This document shows positions 35,701 to 46,040 of a DNA stretch of 64,000 nt, piece after piece. The first letter of the stretch is position 1; every line of letters starts with the position of its first letter. Source of the stretch: Kalaharituber pfeilii. Its lineage: Eukaryota; Ascomycota; Pezizomycetes; Pezizales; Pezizaceae. The notes under the pieces are model-generated. The model saw only the letters and a program-made list of their open reading frames with translations, made no database searches and was not told where the DNA came from. Where the stretch lies: assembly GCA_015179045.1 (NCBI GenBank), contig WHUZ01000124.1, positions 1 to 64,000 of the forward strand. The letters run 5' to 3'. Both the position numbers and the translations under genes were made by a program.

Positions 35701-36871
35701 ATTACTCTCTAGAGCATGCACGCAGAGAATCATGGACTGTATATCAAGAAATACAACACGCATCAAGATAATAAACAGCCTGTACTCTACCACCATATCA
35801 CGAAAACCCATCGACCCCCCCACCAACCCTTCCCATCCACATACTTACCGCACAGGCCTCAATCCCTAGCTGTAAGCACCCCCAAAACTCACACCTGACC
35901 GTGATTGCAAATAATCCCCACCATTCCTCCACGTGCCTTCTCTTCGCATGAAAAGATTTATTAGCAACATCTCGTACTACGTTAGAGAAAAAAAAAAGAA
36001 CAATTGGATGGTCATGAGTTAGGGCAGATGGGAGTTATCAAGTATGTTATGAATTTAGTCTGGGAAAACTCAAAATAGTTAATAGTTAGCAAGCAAATGA
36101 ATAGAATAGAATCCTGCCTCTGTGCACCGCAATGAAAGTTGATGAATGATCCACAGAAGAGGAGTGATCTCAGGTACCCTCCCTCCTAAATAGGCCTCTC
36201 CGCACATCGAATTTCCCTTCAGATCCACCGCTCATCTCCCATGCCCCTTTCCAATCGGCACATGCCGCCGCAATGTACGCAAGTACCCACCTACCTACCG
36301 GCATGTTTTATCTGGAGTACAGACGGGCATCCCATGCATGCAAACCTAAAATCCAAAAACACATCAAGTTCTTTTTTTGTCCAGATTTTGACCAGGAACG
36401 AGATGTTTACAGCAAAAGCACTCGTCAAGTGATGAGATTAGGTCCTGCATCTACGTCTACATTGCATGTCCAAAATCTCTGGCTGGTAACTTCTGCACCC
36501 CCCCTAACCTTTCATCACGCCGTCGCCACATACATGCGCGTCCCCAACTCAGCAGATCAGTACTACGGACCCGCAACGTTTTCCTAACCACACCCCTCAC
36601 GGTGCCGCTCGTGTATATAGTATTTGCATATATCCATAGACATCGGTCCGAGAAAAATGAATCGTACTTATATTTATGAATGGGAAAAAATGACATTAAA
36701 CAATATAAATTAAGCAATAACCCGTAACAACATGTAGCTTACTAGCCACAACAACATTAGACGTTCTGTACGCAGCAGACGTTTCCAGAAAACGAAAAAA
36801 GAGGAAGAACCAAGCATCTCCCAATCCTTCCACCTGCCTTCCCAAGCAAAGCTCCACAACCCCCCCCAACT
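32728..36871. other. Gene-poor gap of about 4.1 kb
   Basis: No gene is supported. A partial copy of the hairpin repeat is at 33846-33906 (separate entry). Strongly strand-biased G/T or A/C segments (33340-33540, 34190-34330, 34600-34900) create long but meaningless open frames. Segments 35470-36240 are plain AT-rich DNA. The last 200 bases are the 3' flank of the minus-strand epimerase-like gene. Confidence 0.5.
33846..33906 (+). repeat. Partial copy of the hairpin repeat found at 49259
   Basis: It begins TTCTCGTACCCAGACG and continues through CTGGGTGCTGCAGAGACCCA and GTGCCGAAAATAAT. This aligns over about 60 bases to the reverse complement of the element at 49259-49335. The second terminal repeat is missing or degraded. 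Confidence 0.65.
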
Positions 36872-39202
36872 CTAGTCCTCTCCCTCGTCCGGCCACCAAG
36901 TAATCTGCGACAGCCAGAACTCTTTACACGGCTTCCATCCATCCTCAAGCGCAAGTTTACTATCATCAACTTCGTACTGTGCGTAGTCGTCAAAAAACCC
37001 ATCGTCCATGCCCTCGTCAAAATTGTAGTATTTCTTCATGTCTGGTTTTACGATTTGAAATTCGTCTTTTTCCACACTTTCGTCGTCGTCATTCTCGCTC
37101 TTGCCATCGTCCTCCTTCCGCTTTTTCTCTTTTCTCTTTTCATCCTTTTCCCCCTTCTTATCGCTTTTCCCCTTCTTATCGTTTTTCCCCTCCCCCTCCC
37201 CGTCCCCGTCCCCCTCCTCCTCCTCCCCTCCGCCCCTCTTTTTCACCGCTGGCGCTTCCATCATCCTCCCATTTCCTTCCCCGACCACCCCAAATACATA
37301 TCTGGTCCTCAGTTCGAATGCTCCATTTTCTGGTCCGAAAATCTGCCTGCCCGCCCCCTCCCCATTCCATTCCGGGTGGTTGATACCGTCAATCCAATCT
37401 AGTAAATCCAGTGAAACACAGCCATGCTTCTGAACCATGCGCGGGGCATTGGGAGGGGGCCCACTGTTGTGCCGACGATGTTCCTTCCACTTGGGGCCAC
37501 TGTGGATAGGGAATTCAGGCTCGTGGGCTGGGATCGATTCGAGGTGCAAGTGGGACTCGACAACATTTTGGCTGGTTGTAGGTTCAGTTAAGTTGTGGGC
37601 GAGTCGGGTGGGGCCTTGGGTGAATTTCAGGGGCATATTGCCATGTTCGACGTTGTAGGTCCGGAGATGAACGGTGCGTTGATTCGTAAATATAGTTAGA
37701 GCGATTCCACTGAACGGAGAGGCTAGAGTGGCAATAGGCTATATTTAAACAAAGAGTTAGCGAGACCCATTGTAATGCCATCTCAGAAGAGATTAATACG
37801 TACATGCCTCTTTGGGTCATGTTTATCCAGAACGTAGACATTATCATAGCCTTTACATCTGAGCCCACAGTTTCCCAAGGACCGGTATATGTCTTTGCCG
37901 ATGAACTTTGGGCGGGAGTAGAAGTCATTCACAGAACCCTTCCGGTTACTTTTCTCATGCGCGGATAGTCAGCGCATAACTACCAGATAACTATTGATAG
38001 GGCATTGCCTACTCCAGAATCGTCCCAGTTGGAACAAGATCATTACCAACTTGTATCCTCCTCTTGGATCCAGGCATATATAAAACATGTGCAAGCGCCG
38101 TCTGATCGTCAATATTCCCGAAACCGTCGAGGTTCCATAGAACATGATTTGAGAGCATTATGGGTGTCTTTTCCGAGAGCGACAAGGCTGTCATGCGGAC
38201 ACTCCACGTATAGGGAGATAAAGTGTATGTGACATGGCCAATGACTTCTCCAGGGAAGCCCTCGAAGCCAGGGGGATCCAAGAGTGAAAATGTGATGGAA
38301 TTGTTCGACAGTGATGTGACATTGAATTTCCGTAAGTGCCAGCCATTGGGACCGCCGTGGAGCTGGTTGTCTGTGCTTCGGAAGGCTGAATTTAGATCTT
38401 CTTCTACCCTAAACACTGGAACTGGATACCACCTACTTCCATCATTTGAAGCCACGTTGTGATGCACCTCATCAATATCAAAGCCGGCATTCGCAATCCT
38501 ATTGGCGTACCTCCCTACATTTCATTAGTGTTCCAGATTTCACTTTCACAACACTTCCCAGGACGTACCCACAACGCCCCCAGTATGGTCCTCCCTCCCT
38601 TCCCTCCCGTATTCGGTCGCATTATCATACCCCACAACCACATCCCTCTCAACCCCATCGTATCCTGCCACCCACAAGTTTGTGATACTTGCCCCATACG
38701 GCGTGAAGCTTGCTCGAATGCCTTCTGCCTGCAAGGTATATTTATCGTATATATCTGGCGGTGGAATGTATTTTTCGTTGGTCTTCTCGCCGTCCTTCCC
38801 CTTGCCCTTCCTCTTCCGCATCCCCTTCCCCTTTCCCCTTCTTAGTATTCGTTCGCCTTCGTCCTCATCCTCGCTCTCACTTTCTGCGTCATTCTCATAC
38901 GCTGCCTGAAGCTGCCTCCGATGTCCATTCCGTACCTGCTTCAGAAAGTTCAATGAAAAGTAATACGGCAACCGCGCCCTAGACTGCGGGATTTGTATTT
39001 GACTCGGCTTAGCAGGGGATGTGGACAAAGGCGAAACCGTAGCATAACTAGACAGGCTCGCAGTAGTAGCCGTAGTCACACATTGTGCCAGCAGAGGTAC
39101 CAAAACAGCCCAAGCATACGTAGTCAGGAGGAACAGAAACAGACGTACTGCTGCAGCATTGCGAATGCGGTATGTTGTGCATCGAGCTGAGAGAGACATC
39201 AT
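36872..39202 (-). CDS. Secreted aldose 1-epimerase (mutarotase)-like protein with long charged insert
   Basis: Mutarotases interconvert alpha and beta anomers of aldoses; this one carries an N-terminal hydrophobic signal or anchor and is probably extracellular or in the secretory path. Four exons, 39202-38569, 38514-38013, 37948-37804 and 37738-36872, with consistent phases, give 715 residues, about twice a simple mutarotase. Residues 18-40 are the hydrophobic segment (AVRLFLFLLTTYAWAVLVPL). A basic/acidic linker (about 115-170) leads into SFTPYGASITNLWVAGYDG, GGVVGRYANRI, the LHGGPNGWH motif (His about 264) and LSNHVLWNLDGFGN (His about 335). The C-terminal catalytic region reads HGCVSLDLLDWIDGINHPEW, with Asp near 538 where bacterial GalM has the catalytic Glu. 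A Glu/Lys/Asp/Gly-rich insert follows (about 590-665), then a Trp- and Asp-rich end. Activity is therefore not assured. I chose the first of two adjacent ATGs. Confidence 0.85.
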
Positions 39203-41430
39203 GGTAATATTTGAACAGCTAGAACTTGAAAACGAGCCGTAGAAGCTAATGATCAGCACCAGTTTCTCATCGCACAGCGAGTAGAAGTCCTCGGTAGATG
39301 CACTCACTATAGAATGTGCAAAAAAAGAGATTTTGGTCACCCAGCCTATGACTGTCTACCGGTCAGTCTAATTAACCATCGTTGAACTCGGGGTCAAGTG
39401 TGAACTCTACTTACATCGGCCGGCCCGGCCCGGCAAGTCAGATACAACGGAGTGCACGTGGGGAAATCAGTTGGGCCGGAACCAAAACCTAGAATTCTGC
39501 GTCAGAGCCCTTTAAGGTAAGGGACTATGCGGAATGTGCACATCTCACATTAGGAGAGAATTTATTTCCCTCCAATGGAACATGGCACAGTAATCAAAAT
39601 TCCATAAACAAATTTCCATGCACCCTCATACTCATACGCATGTCAACCAGGCTATGTGGTGCCCAAGAAAAAGACAAAAAGAGAATATTTAAAAGTAAAT
39701 AAGTATAACAGATTCTTACCCCATGGATATCTCAGCAGTACCTTGCTGTAGTTAAATTTTTTCTTTGTTTCTTACAGTAACCCTCCCGGTATGGTAGGCG
39801 CATGTGGTCCTCCAGGTTTTGGTACACCACGGGCACAGGCACAATGTTTTTGTTTTTTATATCACGTAACCCCGCTTATCGCTATTCGCTATGGTCAATA
39901 TGAGGGTAAGTGTTCTAAACTGGGTGGATGGTGTGGTACGAGCACCCTAATATCCCTGCTCTTTCTCATCATCTACGTACTTGTGCTCAATGGACAAATC
40001 AACCTTCTGCAGATATGCCAATCTACACAATATCAATTAGATTCAGCTATTGCTCAGAAGCGACTTAATCCACTTGACTCTACCCGTAGTATTGCAAAGC
40101 GGTGGCTCTATAAGCGTATCTTTAGATACGGCACTATTAAACATATTCTGGTAACATCCACTGGAAAGTTGCCAAGGCCGGAGTAGTATGGTATCTGTAA
40201 TTCAAGGAGATGAGGGTTGCTCACCGGACATAAATGGAGGCAGAAAAGCATAATATCGACCTTATCATAATTGGTGTTCTCAGGTTTGACTGCTAGAAAA
40301 CGGGATACAACGGATAGGGGGCAGTGACATTACTATGCATTAAAGTTGGTATATGGGAAATAATGAAGCACTGACCTGACATTTGCACTCCATCCCCCGC
40401 CTGGGCTCCAGCGCACATTACAGACCAATACCCCTAGGGAGATCCCACATCTCCTCCGGATCTTTCCTCCTGGCCATCTCTTCCATATCGCCCTCGGCCC
40501 ATCCCCTACCCATCCTCGCCGCGTCAGCCCTTCTTTGGCAGCTCCCCTCACCCTCTCCACCCCATCTCCATCCACCCTCGCCCCTGCGCCCCCTTCGCCA
40601 GTACCTGCAGTGCCCTCATCGGCATGCGAAACGGATCATCGACCTTGATATATGACTGTTTTGTAAAAGGGACTCCACACATGAATTTTAGTGATAGGTG
40701 GGGGTTGACTGGAGACAGGGAGGGTGTGCTGGGGCAGGGGAGATGCGGGAAGGTGGTGATGGGGATATACGGTGAGGAAGAGAGGTGCTGTTGGGAGAGG
40801 TGATCTATTGAAGGGCGGGGATGGAACGGTGTTAGTCGAGGGTTCTGATGACTGGATACAGTTTAGGACTTAGTAAATGAATGTTGGGGAGTGAAATGTT
40901 GTGAGTGGAATTGGCTTATCTACTGACTCCGCAAACGCCCAGTTTGATGTAGTACTCGTGCACCGGCTACTCAGGAGGCCGGAGTAATGGAGCTGCTGCA
41001 GCGTCTCGGGGTCGAGATCGGTGCTGCCTTCTGTGGCGGAATGCAGATCTAGGAACACGAGAGAATTGATGACTGAGCTGCGGACTTGGGGAGGTAAGGG
41101 ATGGTGCCCGGGGGCGGAATTCTCGCAGCTCCAAGGCCCTCGAGTATGAGTACAGGATGCAGGATGCCAAGATGCCAAGCCACGGCTGCCGTTGAACGGA
41201 CGAGCCGACGATGCCCGCGCCGATTGGATTGGCCAATTGCGGACGCAGCGAGCGAAAACGTCATATGAGGCGCTGCATCCCCAATGCAGCTGCACCATTT
41301 CCGCTCACAACAACAACAACTGCTCTTGTCATCACCCCCAGCACCAACCGCCTCGGTGTATCCTCGTGAAGGCATCTCTCTTTATTTCGTAGCTAGTCAA
41401 GCGAAAGTGCTAGCGACGCGGAAGCCAGTC
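39203..41430. other. Intergenic gap of about 2.2 kb
   Basis: This holds the promoter of the epimerase-like gene and the upstream region of the T-protein gene. One open frame on the plus strand (39791-40186) includes QYQLDSAIAQKRLNPLDSTR and SIAKRW, faintly like the helix-turn-helix of pogo/Fot1-type transposases; the hint is too weak to call. The segment 41284-41430 is in frame with the T protein but is more likely its 5' untranslated region. Confidence 0.45.
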
Positions 41431-43026
41431 ATGTCCGGGTTCAACATGTTTTCTGCCAGCTGTCGTTGCTTGTCTGCCCGTGGGGGAATCAGACCAGGAG
41501 CAAGAGTGCTTGGGGCATCGCCTCTTCACCCTATATCGGCGGCGAAGGGCTTGGTAATTCCCGCTAGCAGGTCAATACTCACAGCACCGCCTCTCTCCGC
41601 TGGGGCTCCTCGTCGCCCCACCCTCCACTCGGCCAATGCGGCCTCCCTCACCATTCGCACCAACACTACAACCCCCTCGACCTCCTCCACCAGCACGCCC
41701 GTCGACCCTGCTACTACTACTGCTACTAGCGCCCTCCGCCGCACTCCCCTATACTTATTCCATATCTCCAATGGTGCCAGAATGGTTCCTTTCGCAAACT
41801 ATGCCATGCCACTTCTGTATCCAAAGTCCCAGTCCCACATCGCCTCCCACCAATGGACCCGTGAGCATGCCTCCCTTTTTGATGTCTCCCACATGGTCCA
41901 GCACCATTTCTCAGGGCCAGGGGCTCTTGCGTTCCTAGAGTCACTAACCCCAGCTGATCTTGGAGCACTACAGCCGTACTCATCCACACTCTCGGTCCTG
42001 CTTGCGCATCCTACAGGTGGGATTATGGATGACTGCATGATTACGATGTTGGCATCACAAGAACATTTCTACGTTGTGACGAATGCAGGATGTAGAGAGA
42101 AGGACTTGGAATACTTTTCCAAGGCGCTCCACAAGTGGGAGTTGGATGGTGAGAAGCGCGCATTAGATGTTGTACACAAGGTGTTAAATGGGTGGGGGCT
42201 CATTGCATTGCAGGGACCGGAGGCGAAATTTGTTTTAGAGGAGTACCTAAGACATGTAGTCCTGCGGGAGGATATGATGAAGATCAATCTCGATGATGTT
42301 GTATTTGGGCATTCATTTTTGGCTGATGTGCCGGCTTCGGACAGGGTTGGGGACAGAGTCCAGGTACACATTGCCAGAGGTGGATATACCGGGGAAGACG
42401 GATTCGAGATATCAATTCCCGCGGGGCGAGGAGAGCTTGGTGAGAATGGAGATAACCCCACGACATATATAACAAAGGAGTTGCTGAGGATTGGTGGGGA
42501 GGGAAGGGTCAAACTTGCAGGATTGGCGGCTAGAGACTCCTTGAGGTTAGAGGCAGGGCTGTGTTTGTATGGGCATGATTTGACGGAAGAGATTACGCCG
42601 CCTGAGGCCTCGCTTGCGTGGGTTGTTGCACGGAGGAGGAGAGCGGAGGCAGGCTTTCCAGGCGCTGGGATCATCTGCAATCAACTATCGAAGGGGGGCA
42701 CCGGACCAAGGATCAAGAGAGTGGGACTGGACTTTGGAACTGGAGGACCCCCAGCAAGAGAGGGGATGAAGCTATTTGTGGGGGGTAAAGAGGCGGGTAA
42801 GGTTACCAGCGGAGGACCGGCAATTAGTTTAGGGATGAAGAATATTGCGATGGGGTATGTTGAGAAGGGGTGCGATAAGGTGGGGTCGGAGGTGGAGATA
42901 GATATCAGAGGGAAAAGGTGGCCAGGGAAGGTGGTAAAAATGCCGTTTGTGGAAACGAAGTATTGGAGGGGAGTGCCGAAGCCAGAGCCAAAGGAGGAGA
43001 TAACGGGGGAGGTGAATCAGGAGTGA
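41431..43026 (+). CDS. GCV1: Aminomethyltransferase, glycine cleavage system T protein, mitochondrial
   Basis: The T protein transfers the methylene group from the aminomethyl-lipoyl H protein to tetrahydrofolate, releasing ammonia, in the mitochondrial glycine cleavage complex. The model is intronless. The ATG at 41431 gives 531 residues and a basic presequence (MSGFNMFSASCRCLSARGGI onward, no acidic residue for the first 60). The in-frame ATG at 41284 would add a 49-residue Gln-rich extension and is less likely. The GCV_T domain starts at RRTPLYLFHISNGARMVPFA (about 110), with SLFDVSHMVQHHFSGPGALA, the folate-site region LLAHPTGGIMDDCMITM, RGGYTGEDGFEISIP and the hallmark ARDSLRLEAGLCLYGHDLTE. 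The C-terminal barrel domain holds GMKNIAMGYVEKG. The length is slightly above the usual fungal size because of a Ser/Thr-rich linker after the presequence. Confidence 0.95.
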   Translation: MSGFNMFSASCRCLSARGGIRPGARVLGASPLHPISAAKGLVIPASRSILTAPPLSAGAPRRPTLHSANAASLTIRTNTTTPSTSSTSTPVDPATTTATSALRRTPLYLFHISNGARMVPFANYAMPLLYPKSQSHIASHQWTREHASLFDVSHMVQHHFSGPGALAFLESLTPADLGALQPYSSTLSVLLAHPTGGIMDDCMITMLASQEHFYVVTNAGCREKDLEYFSKALHKWELDGEKRALDVVHKVLNGWGLIALQGPEAKFVLEEYLRHVVLREDMMKINLDDVVFGHSFLADVPASDRVGDRVQVHIARGGYTGEDGFEISIPAGRGELGENGDNPTTYITKELLRIGGEGRVKLAGLAARDSLRLEAGLCLYGHDLTEEITPPEASLAWVVARRRRAEAGFPGAGIICNQLSKGGTGPRIKRVGLDFGTGGPPAREGMKLFVGGKEAGKVTSGGPAISLGMKNIAMGYVEKGCDKVGSEVEIDIRGKRWPGKVVKMPFVETKYWRGVPKPEPKEEITGEVNQE

Positions 43027-43466
43027 GCGGGGATTTTGATGAACGAGGGGAGGTGGGACTGAGGGATCAACACAGTAAGAAGGCGCATGGAGTATGATAG
43101 TAACTGGTACACTTTTGGAGGGCATGGAGTTTGAGGGGGCGCCGGTGATTCCCTGCAGTGGATGTATTTTTTAAGTAAGCAATCAAGCTTTTGGAGCCAG
43201 CCTAGCATGTTATGACAGAAAGGCCCACAAATACGTACATGCAGTTTTCCCTTGCTATACCGGATCTGTAAAGTCCGGCCGGTATAGCAAGGTTCCGTTA
43301 TAGAATAAAATGCTTCAAATAGGGATGGGCAGCAAACATAATGGAAATTGCATAATTGGAAAGTGGATCGAGATTGACAACCTAATTTTTTTGTGTAAAG
43401 TCAAGGCTAGTGAGCATGTTCAAGGTGAATGTAAAGCTGGGGGCAGCAAGATTGGACGTGTAAGTA

Positions 43467-44308
43467 CAGTCACTGGTCAAAAGTCTTGGTGAAAGGGATC
43501 TGAGCACCAAGCGGCGACAATGTCCATTTGAACAAAAAATTGAGATATCTCCACGAGAAGTGACCCAATTAACCTACAACTTGAACTGGTGATAGTGTAA
43601 GCAGTATGGTTTATGCTACAGCACAGGATATACTTATAGCACAATGATTACAGTGTAATATCTACAAAAAGTTATTGAATACTAGGTATTCCATACAAAA
43701 ACTGTGAATTTTTGAAATGTAATGTATCTTTAGCACCACAACTAGATAGACCAACAGGATTTTTTCTATGATAGATACTACCTGAAACTTCATGGTTCCG
43801 GTTGTAGAACAGATGTTGGGGTCATGTGGCTGCCGAGATAAAATCGCAAACTTCAAAGAACGCCAAGATTGCCAAATTCCCATACAAAATCGACATTTTA
43901 GGGTCAAATATCGGTGTCTGGAAATAAATAGCTCCACACAGAACCTGCAACACAACATAAAAAATATCAAAAATATGAAATAAGCTGGACTCAATATGTA
44001 TTTTCATACCAAAATTTACTAGCCCCAAAAATATTCTCCTTGTATGGAACTACACTATTATGCAGAGAGAATTTAGGTAAAAAATGCTAGAATTTGTTCC
44101 TAATTTATTGGTCCATATAATTGACTACTACTATTCTCATGATTGCTGCATGTTATATGCAAGACTATACACACGGTGCTATCAATTGCAGGTACAACTT
44201 CTGTAATTGAGCTGTGGATCATGGAGATATGAGCATTTGAAGTTGCGCAAGCAAGCATTTTGGGGTGCCAAGAAAAGTGGCGTCACCAAGACTTTTGACC
44301 AGTGACTG
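43467..44308. mobile_element. Non-autonomous Tc1/mariner-type element with 26-bp perfect terminal inverted repeats
   Basis: Both ends begin CAGTCACTGGTCAAAAGTCT; the repeat is perfect for 26 bases (43467-43492 and the reverse complement of 44283-44308). Each end is flanked by TA (43465-43466 and 44309-44310), the Tc1/mariner target duplication, and the ends start with the Tc1-typical CAGT. The 842-bp length and the lack of any long open frame show that it is a deletion derivative without transposase. Perfect repeats suggest fairly recent movement, so a full-length source copy may exist elsewhere in the genome. Confidence 0.88.
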
Positions 44309-44311
44309 TAT

Positions 44312-45386
44312 TAGCGGTATTCAGATTAGGCCAGATTTTCCGGAGTTCAAAATTTTCGAAAAATCCGGCCCATCTTCATACAAAATTTTATCTGCCGGCT
44401 AAACGCAGTTTATTTTCGCGTTTTTTCACGACATAAATCCGGCCGGATTTTTGGGACAACTGCATACTGCACAATGCATATGACTTCCATGCGACCTGTG
44501 ATACCATATCCTACTTGAGATGGTGCCCTCAGATCACGCCTGAGACAACCTGAACACAATTAACCACAAAGTATCACCAATTATCAATCCTAGCTAAATG
44601 CCTCAAATAAGTGATAAATAGCAGCTTATTAAATAGTTTCTTGAAAATGACTTTACAAGCCAAGGGGCTCAGTTTCCGTGTGAATTTTTTTAAAGAGACT
44701 GTAGATGAATGCTTTGAAATGGTAGTCAGCCGCTGTGATACTGCTTTGGTAGATGTTAGTAATAGTATCTCTTCTTTATTAATAAGTTTCTAGAGTTTAG
44801 TATTATTAGATCTAGAAGATAACTCTATACTGAGTTCTATATTGTTAGAGAATAAGTTTGATGTTTATCATTTATTTCGTTTAGATTATCTATAGAGTTA
44901 TTGAGATATAAGGCTAAGATAGCGGATCCCTAAAATTGTGGACAAATATATCTATGAAATTTAGTGATAGTCTCACTGCCCCCTCCTTCTAGTTCTTTGT
45001 CCTTGCTCTTGGAGTCTTGACCTATTTCCTGGCTCCTAAATTTAGTGAGTAACACTTATATCAGCATAGACAAACGGATGAGATACCTTAGGTATTCGTT
45101 AGAGCAAAAGTTAGCAAAGAGACACGACTGCAATAGTGAGGAATCTGTTTCGGACCCTGCTGGAACCTAATGATTAGGACTCTTGGCAGCATATTATGCA
45201 TCAACATCTGAACTATCTACATACATGACATCAAATTTGCATAACATATCGCTTGGTATGCATAAATTTCAGTGGATTTTTGGCGGGTTTCGGGCTTGAC
45301 AAAAATATAAGAGGGTACTCAGAGTACGACTGGTTTGTCCGCCGGATCCCATTTTGTATGGAGACAGCCCAATCTGAATGCCGCTA
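44312..45386. mobile_element. Third inverted-repeat element
   Basis: The left end TAGCGGTATTCAGATTAGGC (44312-44331) matches the reverse complement of 45367-45386 at 17 of 20 bases. Further in, both ends contain a CATACAAAAT segment followed by a CCGGC-type run, showing longer but interrupted inverted similarity. It lies directly right of the Tc1-type element, inside the larger pogo-like unit. The interior has no recognisable transposase; one open stretch at 44611-44793 encodes 60 residues without known family. Confidence 0.5.
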
Positions 45387-45547
45387 TTTGTGTATCAGGC
45401 AAAGAAAATATTATCTGTACGGAGACAGAGGGTAAGTGCCTGACAATTCCTGTGCGGTATTCTTAGTGCACCTGGTATAGCAAGAGGGTTTTGTATGGGA
45501 ACGGAATGTAGAAGCCGGAGAGCATCTAGTATAGCAAGGGAAACCTG

Positions 45548-46040
45548 TATTACTAAGGTTAGTGTTGTACTGACAGACTAATCCTGGTGGATCGACTGTG
45601 TTAACGGCGGGTATGATAGTTGAATTGCTTACGGATACATCCCTGATCGTAGCCCTGTCGTCGGAGAATTGTCGGGCCGCTGTGAATGATATATAAAGCA
45701 GCGAATCCTGTACTTAGTTTCTTATCATTTTCATTAATACAACCATCTATTCTTCTCCGCTCGAACGCGTGATTCTTGAAGTTAGCCAGTGTATTTTACT
45801 TTTTTTTTGTTACCATATATATTCCCGTCAAGAGCGTGCGCATCAGGGTGTTGTGTTAACTTTTCGTCAAGCCTTGGCAGGGCCCAGCAGACATGAATAC
45901 TTCACTCCCCGTTTTGTGAGTGGACACCGGCACCAGTTTGGCAGGCCACCGCAAGCCATCTCCTTCACTCTCTTTAACTCTGGCACGTCAACAAGCATGC
46001 TCGCTGCTCTCCGCCGCCACCCCTCACTGCGGCAGCCAAT
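45548..46040. other. Short gap with a possible solo LTR
   Basis: From about 45600 the sequence TGTTAACGGCGGG looks like the start of a fungal Ty3/gypsy LTR. About 85 bases on there is a TATATAAA box, then a run resembling an R/U5 region (TTATCATTTTCATTAATACA). The 3' end of the LTR and a target duplication could not be fixed. Confidence 0.3.

Larger units (their letters stand above)
43242..45547. mobile_element. DNA transposon remnant with pogo/Fot1-like terminal inverted repeats
   Basis: The left end starts CAGTTTTCCCTTGCTATACC at 43242. The right end, read in reverse complement from 45547, starts CAGGTTTCCCTTGCTATACT; 21 of the first 24 bases agree. Each end also carries an inverted subterminal copy of the GGTATAGCAAG core (43280-43290 and 45474-45484), so each end can form a hairpin. 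CAG ends and such GTTATA/GCTATA-type terminal repeats recall Fot1/pogo elements of fungi, which insert at TA; the right flank is TA, the left is TG. The 2.3-kb interior is AT-rich, shows no intact transposase, and contains two further elements. Confidence 0.6.

Noticed and set aside
36979..37433. Plus-strand Phe/Pro/Ser-rich open frames
   Set aside because: They are antisense to the charged insert of the epimerase-like gene.
39791..40186. Plus-strand 131-residue frame with a helix-turn-helix-like segment
   Set aside because: The resemblance to pogo/Fot1 transposase is short and weak, and no terminal repeats were found around it.
41284..41430. N-terminal extension of the T protein to the ATG at 41284
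   Set aside because: The extra 49 residues are Gln/Ser-rich and would bury the mitochondrial presequence; the ATG at 41431 gives a normal targeting signal.
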